Assembly: GCF_003751805.1 (NCBI RefSeq)
Contig: NZ_RKHQ01000001.1
Span: 372,001 to 436,000 of the forward strand
DNA: 64,000 nucleotides
Direction: 5' to 3'
From: Salana multivorans
Lineage (GTDB): Bacteria > Actinomycetota > Actinomycetes > Actinomycetales > Beutenbergiaceae
Part shown: positions 58,404-64,000 of the stretch, piece by piece
Numbering within the stretch: position 1 is the first letter of the stretch
Layout: each line of letters opens with the position of its first letter
Program-made: the position numbers and the translations under genes
Notes under the pieces: model-generated
What the model was told of the DNA's origin: nothing
Databases searched by the model: none
What the model saw: the letters and a program-made list of their open reading frames with translations, nothing else

Positions 58404-59192
58404 TCAGCTCCACGAGGCTGCGACATATGAAACATCACATAGCGGCCTGACTCCCCGATCGCGTGACACCGCGTCCTTCCAGACCTTCGTTCGCACGTTG
58501 TACTGAGCACCAAGGCCACCTGCCGACGTCACCCATGTGGTGGTCTGAACCACCTGCCCCTTCTCCATCTTGGGACACGCGTTCGTCCTCCCCGTCAACG
58601 TCGTGCGGACGTCACTGAAGACAGACCAGCCGAGGACGAGGGCGCCGACGAAGCGAACGGCGCGCCCCTGAGGAGCAAACGTGAGAATGGCACCCGGGAT
58701 GTGTTGGGCGACGGCGTTCGCCGCCGCGAGCCCGGGCGAGACAACTGTTGTCGTCGTCCGCATGCCGGGGTCGATCAACACATGTCGCTCGAGCGACTCC
58801 GATGGGCGAGCCAAAGCGAAGACCACGCGGACCAGCATCGGCGAGGCTGGCGGCGGCGACAACGTCACCGTCCGAGGGCCAGCCTTTCCTGTGATGCTCG
58901 TCAGACCATGACTCGCGTTGCTGCGAGAGGCGTTCGCGTACTTCCACGAGACGGTGATTCCCACCTGGCTCGGTATGTCGCGCTTCACGTTGAACGCCAC
59001 CGTGATGGAGCGGTTGCCGTTCACCTTCACGCTGGTCACTGAGATGTAGGTATCAAGAACCGGACTGGCCGCAGAGGCAGGGACTAGAGCCGCCGGCACG
59101 ACGACGGCCGCGAGCACCAGCGACACCAGCAGGACGAACGCGCGGACGAGGACGGGGTGAGCTTGCGATGAGAACGAGGGTTCGTGCGCCAT
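58404..59192 (-). CDS. Secreted protein of unknown function
   Basis: A 262-aa exported protein. The signal peptide has a hydrophobic core (VRAFVLLVSLVLAAVVVPAAL) and a cleavage site near ASA-ASP. The mature part begins SPVLDTYISVTSVKVNGNRS, a beta-sandwich-like strand pattern with many Thr/Val/Ser, then a segment with NACPK and PLCDV cysteines that could form one disulfide. No known domain recognised. Base composition is visibly less GC-rich than the window average. It is divergent from the HTH-only regulator gene. Confidence 0.72.
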   Translation of the reverse strand: MAHEPSFSSQAHPVLVRAFVLLVSLVLAAVVVPAALVPASAASPVLDTYISVTSVKVNGNRSITVAFNVKRDIPSQVGITVSWKYANASRSNASHGLTSITGKAGPRTVTLSPPPASPMLVRVVFALARPSESLERHVLIDPGMRTTTTVVSPGLAAANAVAQHIPGAILTFAPQGRAVRFVGALVLGWSVFSDVRTTLTGRTNACPKMEKGQVVQTTTWVTSAGGLGAQYNVRTKVWKDAVSRDRGVRPLCDVSYVAASWS

Positions 59193-59234
59193 ACCGACGC
59201 AGATTTCACGTCGATCTGGCCCTGGTACAGGGTC

Positions 59235-59261
59235 TTGACATGTTCTTGTCAGGGTTATGAC
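59235..59261. promoter_or_regulatory. Divergent promoter region with inverted repeat
   Basis: TTGACA (59235-59240) matches the -35 consensus; TATGAC (59256-59261) is a -10-like word but at only 15 bp. The inverted repeat TGACA-tgttct-TGTCA (59236-59240, 59247-59251) overlaps it. It lies between the secreted-protein gene and the small HTH gene and may be that regulator's site. Confidence 0.45.
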
Positions 59262-59316
59262 GCGAAACAGTCAGGTCGTCTAGGTTGGAATGGTTCGAGA
59301 GAAACTGGAGGGAACA

Positions 59317-59589
59317 GTGCTGACCGACAGGCAACTTACGGTTGTCCGGCGCGCCGCAGACGGCTGGACCACTGCCGCGATCGCTCGGGCAGTCGGCATC
59401 TCCCCCGAAACCGTCGCACGAGACCTCGCCCACGCTGCCGAGCGGGTAGGCGCCAAGAACAGGACCCATCTAGTGGCGAGACTCTATGAGCTGGGCATCC
59501 TCGGTGCTCGACAGGCGCGTCCAAGCGGCGAGGTCAAGCCGATCGAGAACGCACGACGACGGCCAACGTCCTCCCACGCAACGCCCTGA
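59317..59589 (+). CDS. HTH-only LuxR-type DNA-binding protein
   Basis: A 90-aa protein that is little more than a LuxR/GerE-type HTH: LTDRQLTVVRRAADGWTTAAIARAVGISPETVARDLAHAAERVGAKNRTHLVARLYELGI (2-60 region). No receiver or ligand domain. The GTG at 59317 is preferred to ATG 59290 because GGAGGG ends 4 nt upstream. Stand-alone GerE-like regulators exist in actinobacteria. It is divergent from the secreted protein and may control it. Confidence 0.75.
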   Translation: MLTDRQLTVVRRAADGWTTAAIARAVGISPETVARDLAHAAERVGAKNRTHLVARLYELGILGARQARPSGEVKPIENARRRPTSSHATP

Positions 59590-59618
59590 CGTCGTCACCC
59601 GCGGCGCGCTCCGGCCCC

Positions 59619-60104
59619 TCACTCCGGATCGGTCACGTCCGCCGACGTCGCACCGATGGCGGGCAGCAGCTCGTCGGCGTCGACCGTGACGCCGACACCG
59701 TGCGCGCCACCGCCGAGGGAGATGGTCCCGGCGATCGACGCGTCGGCGACGACGGGCAGGGGCCGGATCGTGCCGAGCGGCGTGATCGTGCCGCGCTCGA
59801 AGCCGGTGGCCGCGAGCGCCGTGGCGGCGTCCGGCATCGACAGCCGGTTGACGCCCAGCAGCGCGCGCAGCTTCGGCCAGGAGATCGTGCGGTCACCCGG
59901 CACGAGGACGAGCAGGAAGTCGTCCTCGCCGCGGCGCACGACCATCGTCTTGACCAGCCGGTCGGGCGTGACGCCGCGGGCGGCGGCCGCCTCGGCGAGC
60001 GAGCCGACCCGGCCGTGCCGCGTCACCGAGTGGGGAACGCCGAGACGGTCGAGCGCCTCGCGGACGCGGGTCTCGCCGTCGACGGGTCGGGGGTGCTCGC
60101 TCAT
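59619..60104 (-). CDS. YbaK/EbsC-family aminoacyl-tRNA deacylase
   Basis: A 161-aa editing-domain protein that clears mischarged tRNA. The pattern VREALDRLGVPHSVTRHG, DRLVKTMVVRRGEDDFLLVLVPGDRTISWPKLR-type strands, and GGGAHGVGVTVDADEL correspond to the YbaK fold, with the conserved lysine in LVKTMV. GATAAT (minus strand, 60111-60116) ends 6 nt before the ATG. Which amino acid it edits is unknown. Confidence 0.88.
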   Translation of the reverse strand: MSEHPRPVDGETRVREALDRLGVPHSVTRHGRVGSLAEAAAARGVTPDRLVKTMVVRRGEDDFLLVLVPGDRTISWPKLRALLGVNRLSMPDAATALAATGFERGTITPLGTIRPLPVVADASIAGTISLGGGAHGVGVTVDADELLPAIGATSADVTDPE

Positions 60105-60183
60105 CTCCCGATTATCGCCGCCGCCGACGCCCCGTAGCCGCACCGCCCGGACGCCGCCGCCCCGCCCGAGCGACCGCCCGACC

Positions 60184-61479
60184 TCAGGGCCCCGCCGTCG
60201 CCTCCGGCGCGGCACCGGCGCCGGTCGACGCCTCGGGCTCGGGCGTCGTCACCGTCTCCGCGTCGGGCTCGGTCTCCCCCGTCGGCGCGGCCGACGGCTC
60301 GGCCGCACCGGCCGTGGGCTCCGGGCTCGGCGTCACCGCGGCGGGCTGCTCGAACCCCGGCAGCGGCAGGAGCGAGGGCTGTGGCCAGACGGGCTGCGCG
60401 AGGTCGGCGCCGGTCGGGAGCCGCAGGTTCCCGTCCTCGTCCCGCTCGACCGCCGGGTAGCCACCCTCGTCCCGGTTGATGAAGACCAGCGGGTACTGGT
60501 TGACGGCGGTGTCCTCGTCGAACAGCGCGAGGGGCACGTCCTCCGACCACCACGCCGCCTCCTCCGGGTCGACGTCGTTCCACGTCCGGCGGCCGTCCCA
60601 CGGGGACGAGAGCACCACCCAGCGCCCCGCCTGGTCCACGATCCGCACGTCGGGGAGCGGTTGTCCGTCGGGACCGTAGACGAACAGGTTCGTGGCGGCG
60701 GCGCCGTCGATGTAGACGCCGTTCGAGCGCTCGTCCAGACCCATCACGTACGCCGCGTGCTCCCTGCCGGAGTAGTCGGTCGTGGTGATCGACGTGACGT
60801 TCACCAGCGCCACGAACGCCGCGACGCCGCCGACCCAGCTCGCGAGCAGCCCGAGCCGCCGGGTCCAGCGCCCCTGCCAGTACCTCCCCCGGCCGAGCTG
60901 CACGGACAGCACGACGAACGTCAGCAGGACCAGCCAGCCCAGGAGATGGCCCGGCAGGTAGAGGTGGCGGTAGCTCGCGACCTGGCGCCCGAGCAGCGCG
61001 AAGCCCACCACGTACCAGCCCCAGCCGCGCGCGACCCACCAGACCGGCCGCAGGACCGCGAGGATCTCGAGCCCCGTCCGCGCGAGCGGGTTCGCCTCGG
61101 CGAACGCCTCGACCCGCGCCCGCACCCGCTGCCGCCGGGCCGCCAGCCGCTCGCGCATCGTCGGGCGCGGGACGGCGGCGCCGTCGGCGTCTCCGTCCCC
61201 GATCTCGACGCCCGCGGCCGAGGCCAGCTCGGCGGCGTAGGCGTGCGGGGCGCCGAACCGCGCCTCGAGTGCGTCCGGGTCGAGCGAGGCGAGCGCCGCG
61301 CCGGGGCGCTCGCCGTCGTCGCCCTCGGTGAGCTCCAGCTCGTCGAGCACCGCCTCGGTGAGGTCGGCCTCGAGGCCGTCGGTCAGGTCGTCGACGACGT
61401 CGGGCGTGAGCGGGTGCAGGGCCGCGCGGACGCGGGCGGCGTAGAAGGTGACGGCCTCGGAACGGGTCAGGGTGCTCAT
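60184..61479 (-). CDS. Membrane protein coupled to a PadR regulator
   Basis: A 431-aa protein. Residues ~1-85 form a helical HAAS-type domain (VTFYAARVRAALHPLTPDVVDDLTDGLEADL and FGAPHAYAAELASAAG), the module that partners PadR regulators. Four membrane segments follow (~130-225), then a long outer domain (DYSGREHAAYVMGLDERSNGVYIDG onward) and a Pro/Glu/Thr-rich tail. Start is 1 bp from the PadR stop. The outer domain is not recognised; it may sense an external signal and pass it to PadR. Confidence 0.8.
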   Translation of the reverse strand: MSTLTRSEAVTFYAARVRAALHPLTPDVVDDLTDGLEADLTEAVLDELELTEGDDGERPGAALASLDPDALEARFGAPHAYAAELASAAGVEIGDGDADGAAVPRPTMRERLAARRQRVRARVEAFAEANPLARTGLEILAVLRPVWWVARGWGWYVVGFALLGRQVASYRHLYLPGHLLGWLVLLTFVVLSVQLGRGRYWQGRWTRRLGLLASWVGGVAAFVALVNVTSITTTDYSGREHAAYVMGLDERSNGVYIDGAAATNLFVYGPDGQPLPDVRIVDQAGRWVVLSSPWDGRRTWNDVDPEEAAWWSEDVPLALFDEDTAVNQYPLVFINRDEGGYPAVERDEDGNLRLPTGADLAQPVWPQPSLLPLPGFEQPAAVTPSPEPTAGAAEPSAAPTGETEPDAETVTTPEPEASTGAGAAPEATAGP

Positions 61480-61480
61480 C

Positions 61481-61807
61481 TCAGGCCTCCGCGTCGGCGA
61501 GCAGGTCGGACAGGGTGGCGGAGAACTCGTCCCACTGCTTGGCCTGGTGGGCCAGCGCGGTCCGCCCCTGCGGGGTGACTCCGTAGTACTTGCGGTGCGG
61601 CCCCTCCTCCGAGGGGACGACGTAGCTGGTGAGCGAGCCGTTCGCGTACAGGCGACGCAGCGTGCCGTAGACCGAGGCGTCGCCGACCTCGGCGAGGCCG
61701 GCCGCCCGGAGCTTGCGCACGACGTCGTAGCCGTAGGAGTCCTCACGACGGACCACGGCGAGGACGGCGACGTCGAGCACCCCCTTGAGGAGCTGAGTGG
61801 TGTCCAT
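61481..61807 (-). CDS. PadR-family transcriptional regulator
   Basis: A 108-aa winged-helix regulator: LLKGVLDVAVLAVVRREDSYGYDVVRKL, then VYGTLRRLYANGSLTSYVVPSEEGPHRKYYGVTPQG is the PadR recognition helix and wing. The ATG has GGGAGG upstream; longer frames overlap no gene but are Arg-rich. It is co-transcribed with the HAAS-domain membrane protein, a standard pairing in which the partner modulates PadR. Confidence 0.93.
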   Translation of the reverse strand: MDTTQLLKGVLDVAVLAVVRREDSYGYDVVRKLRAAGLAEVGDASVYGTLRRLYANGSLTSYVVPSEEGPHRKYYGVTPQGRTALAHQAKQWDEFSATLSDLLADAEA

Positions 61808-61917
61808 CGGACCTCCCGGATCAGGCGCTCCCACCTCGGAGCGGTGTTCGTGACGACACAGTAGCGCGGAATGCGAAGTAGTGCGCGGAACACAGCCCGG
61901 CACGGCGTGTCCGACCG

Positions 61918-62865
61918 TCAGCGCAGGGAGAGGGCGATGCCGTCGAGGATGTCGTGCTCGCTCGTCACGACGCTGGCGAGCTCGCCGCCCGCGGCCTCGA
62001 CCTCGGCGAGCACGCGCGAGACCACCTCGAACCACACCAGCGCGCCCGCGCCGATGACGTCGACCCGGCCGGGCTGCAGGTAGGGCAGCTCGCCGCGCTC
62101 GGCCCGGGTCAGGTGCAGCACGTCCTGCGCCGCGGCGAGCACGATCCCGGCGGGCAGGACGGCCCCGTCGATCCGCTCGCGCACGTACGAGGGCAGGCGC
62201 TGCGCGTGCGCCGTGAGCGTCGTGACCGTTCCCGCGACGCCGATGAGCGTCGCGGTCTCCCCCAGCGGGACCGCGGCGGCCGCGCGGTCGAGGGCCTCGC
62301 GCGCGTCGGCGGCGGCCGCGTCGATCTCGGCCTGGGTGGGCGGATCGGAGTGCAGGTGCCGCTCGTGCAGCCGCACGGAGCCGACGTCGAGCGAGATGGC
62401 CGCGACGGGCTCGCGCTCGCCGAGGACGAGCTCCGTCGAGCCGCCGCCGAGGTCGACGACGAGGTAGGGACCCGGGTGCTCACCGGAGGCGACGGACACC
62501 GCCCCGGCGAACGACAGCTCGGCCTCCTCGGCGCCGGTCACCACCTCGGGGCGGATCCCGAGGATCTCCTCGACGGCGCCGGCGAACTCACCGGCGTTCT
62601 CGGCGTCGCGGGTCGCCGACGTCGCGACGAACCGGGTGCGCTCGACGTCGTGCGCCGCGATCAGCTCCGCGAACTCGCGCAGCGCGTCGAGGGTCCGGCC
62701 CAGCGCCTCCGGGTCGAGTCGGCCGGTCCGGTCGACGCCCTGGCCGAGCCGCGTCACCGTCCCGGTGCGGACCACCTCGGTGGTCGTTCCGACGCCCGGG
62801 AGGACGTCGGCGATGAGGAGGCGGACGGTGTTCGTCCCACAGTCGATGGCAGCAACGCGAGTCAC
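61918..62865 (-). CDS. Ppx/GppA exopolyphosphatase-type phosphatase
   Basis: A 315-aa ASKHA-fold phosphatase acting on polyphosphate or pppGpp. AAIDCGTNTVRLLIAD (phosphate-1), VATSATRDAEN, VVDLGGGSTELVLG (phosphate-2) and IGVAGTVTTLTA are intact. The short form without the C-terminal HD-like domains is the actinobacterial Ppx1/Ppx2 type. TAGGCT (minus strand, 62873-62878) ends 7 nt before the GTG. Possible antagonist of PPK2 at 30031. Confidence 0.95.
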   Translation of the reverse strand: MTRVAAIDCGTNTVRLLIADVLPGVGTTTEVVRTGTVTRLGQGVDRTGRLDPEALGRTLDALREFAELIAAHDVERTRFVATSATRDAENAGEFAGAVEEILGIRPEVVTGAEEAELSFAGAVSVASGEHPGPYLVVDLGGGSTELVLGEREPVAAISLDVGSVRLHERHLHSDPPTQAEIDAAAADAREALDRAAAAVPLGETATLIGVAGTVTTLTAHAQRLPSYVRERIDGAVLPAGIVLAAAQDVLHLTRAERGELPYLQPGRVDVIGAGALVWFEVVSRVLAEVEAAGGELASVVTSEHDILDGIALSLR

Positions 62866-62963
62866 GACGAGGAGCCTATTGCGCCCCACCGACATCCGAC
62901 GCGTCGCGGTCGCCGTCCGACCCACCCCGGGTCGATGTCGTACCGTCGTGCGACTCTCTGGGC

Positions 62964-64000
62964 ATGACCAGTCCGGACGGGGCGCGAGCCACCGTCATCC
63001 ACGCCGATCTCGACGCGTTCTACGCCTCGGTCGAGCAGCGGGACTCGCCCCGGCTGCGGGGGCGCCCCGTCGCGGTCGGCGGCGGCGTCCTGCTGGCGGT
63101 GAGCTACGAGGCGAAGCGGCTGGGCGTCCAGGCGCCGATGGGCATCCGTCAGGCGCGCGGGCTGTGCCCCGACCTCGTCGTCGTCCGACCGCGGTTCGAC
63201 GCCTACACGGCGGCGTCGCGCGCGGTGTTCGAGATCTTCCGGGACACGACGCCGAACGTCCGCGGCGTCTCGATCGACGAGGCGTTCCTCGACGTCGCCG
63301 GCCTCCGCCGGATCGACGGGGCGCCCAGCGACATCGCCGCGCGGGTCCGGCGGCGGGTGCGCGAGGAGGTCGGGCTGGCGATCACCGCCGGCGTGGCGCG
63401 GACGCCCTTCCTCGCGAAGGTCGCGAGCGGCGTGGCCAAGCCGGACGGGCTGCTGGTGGTCGAGCCGTGGGAGGAGGCGGCGTTCCTCGGCCCGCTCCCG
63501 CTCGGCCGGCTGTGGGGCGTCGGACCGGTGACCGCGCGCCGGCTCGCACGGTTCGGCCTGTACACCGCCGGCGACGTGGCCGACCTCGACCTCGGCCTCC
63601 TCGTCGGGATCCTCGGACCGGGCGGCGGCCACCACCTGTACCGCGCGGTCCACGGGCTCACGCAGACGCGCGTCCACGCCGAGACCCGCCGCTCGATCGG
63701 CGCTCAGCACGCCCTGGGGAGCCGGCCGCGTCCGTGGCGGGAGGTCGAGGGCGTCCTGCTCTCGCTCGTCGACCGGGTGTGCGAGCGGCTACGGTCGGCG
63801 GGGCTGCTGGCCGGGGGCGTCGTCGTCCGGCTGCGCTACGGGGACTTCACCCGGGCCAGCCGCTCGCACCGGCTCGGACATCCCACCGGATCGACGGCGC
63901 GCGTGGCCGAGACGGCCCGACGGCTGCTCGATCGCGACGTCGCGACGATCGCGCGACGCGGGCTGACGCTCGTCGGCGTCGCCCTGACCGACCTGTCGGA
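62964..64000 (+). CDS. dinB: DNA polymerase IV (Y family), 3' end outside window
   Basis: The first ~345 residues of a translesion polymerase. Catalytic motifs VIHADLDAFYASVEQ (15-25 region) and GVSIDEAFLDVAG (~98-110) are complete; the helix-hairpin-helix LWGVGPVTARRLARFGL and the start of the little-finger domain (HALGSRPRPWREVEG) follow. The ATG directly opens the palm domain. No LexA box was seen upstream. Divergent from ppx; the frame is open to the right edge. Confidence 0.95.
   Translation, partial: MTSPDGARATVIHADLDAFYASVEQRDSPRLRGRPVAVGGGVLLAVSYEAKRLGVQAPMGIRQARGLCPDLVVVRPRFDAYTAASRAVFEIFRDTTPNVRGVSIDEAFLDVAGLRRIDGAPSDIAARVRRRVREEVGLAITAGVARTPFLAKVASGVAKPDGLLVVEPWEEAAFLGPLPLGRLWGVGPVTARRLARFGLYTAGDVADLDLGLLVGILGPGGGHHLYRAVHGLTQTRVHAETRRSIGAQHALGSRPRPWREVEGVLLSLVDRVCERLRSAGLLAGGVVVRLRYGDFTRASRSHRLGHPTGSTARVAETARRLLDRDVATIARRGLTLVGVALTDLS

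Overview
The window is a high-GC, gene-dense bacterial chromosome segment from an actinobacterium. The markers are mycothiol S-conjugate amidase (mca) beside a DUF4307 gene and greA, a probable F420-dependent oxidoreductase, a PIN-PhoH protein, frequent GTG starts, and many start codons sitting 6-8 nt behind a -10 hexamer (leaderless promoters). Glycogen phosphorylase and a CE7 acetyl xylan esterase suggest a carbohydrate-using Micrococcales member such as the Cellulomonadaceae; this family guess is inference. No insertion sequence, integrase, phage gene, CRISPR array or rRNA was seen. One unusual tRNA is present. No gene-free stretch exceeds 300 bp.

Layout. 1-4059: peptide-type ABC importer on the minus strand (permease, oversized permease, binding lipoprotein). 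4286-9180: DUF885 hydrolase and amidohydrolase (minus), divergent from an XRE-cupin regulator and an aminotransferase (plus); with the importer this looks like one uptake-and-breakdown locus. 9406-14711: small accessory genes: P-loop protein, a frameshifted unknown gene, methyltransferase, DUF1697, DUF1905, RibD/DHFR-like reductase and an orphan barstar. 14817-20822: housekeeping block (ychF, rmuC, xseA-xseB, PfkB kinase, carbonic anhydrase). 20974-24747: lipoprotein, LLM oxidoreductase with a TIGR04076 partner, PIN-PhoH. 24896-28930: TetR/MMPL exporter pair and uppS. 29152-38585: PAQR/hemolysin III protein behind a perfect palindrome, PPK2, nitrilase, mca, DUF4307, greA, ilvA, msrA and two alpha/beta hydrolases. 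38658-45145: glgP, PHP protein, FKBP, CE7 esterase, Bax-inhibitor protein. 45393-49428: ABC exporter followed by a NarL-type two-component system. 49583-54005: GNAT, an A-family DNA polymerase with altered motifs, PLP kinase, PLP-homeostasis protein. 54095-57949: TetR/MFS drug-efflux pair, class I tRNA with anticodon UAA, NDH-2. 58040-59589: a small, less GC-rich cluster (membrane protein, secreted protein, HTH-only regulator). 59619-64000: YbaK-type editing protein, PadR regulator with a membrane partner, Ppx/GppA, and the start of dinB.

How genes work together. Translational coupling (ATGA or GTGA overlaps) joins the two permeases, amidohydrolase-DUF885, xseB-kinase-carbonic anhydrase, TIGR04076-LLM, mca-membrane protein, ABC ATPase-permease-kinase-regulator, the two hydrolases, and PLPBP-pyridoxal kinase. 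Two export systems have promoter-proximal palindromes that fit their linked TetR regulators. PPK2 and Ppx both act on polyphosphate. Convergent gene pairs are mostly separated by strong hairpins.

The observations most worth following are the class I tRNA(UAA), the 17-bp perfect hairpin inside the start of the histidine kinase gene, the permease with extra membrane segments, the palindrome upstream of the PAQR gene, and the low-GC cluster with an HTH-only regulator.
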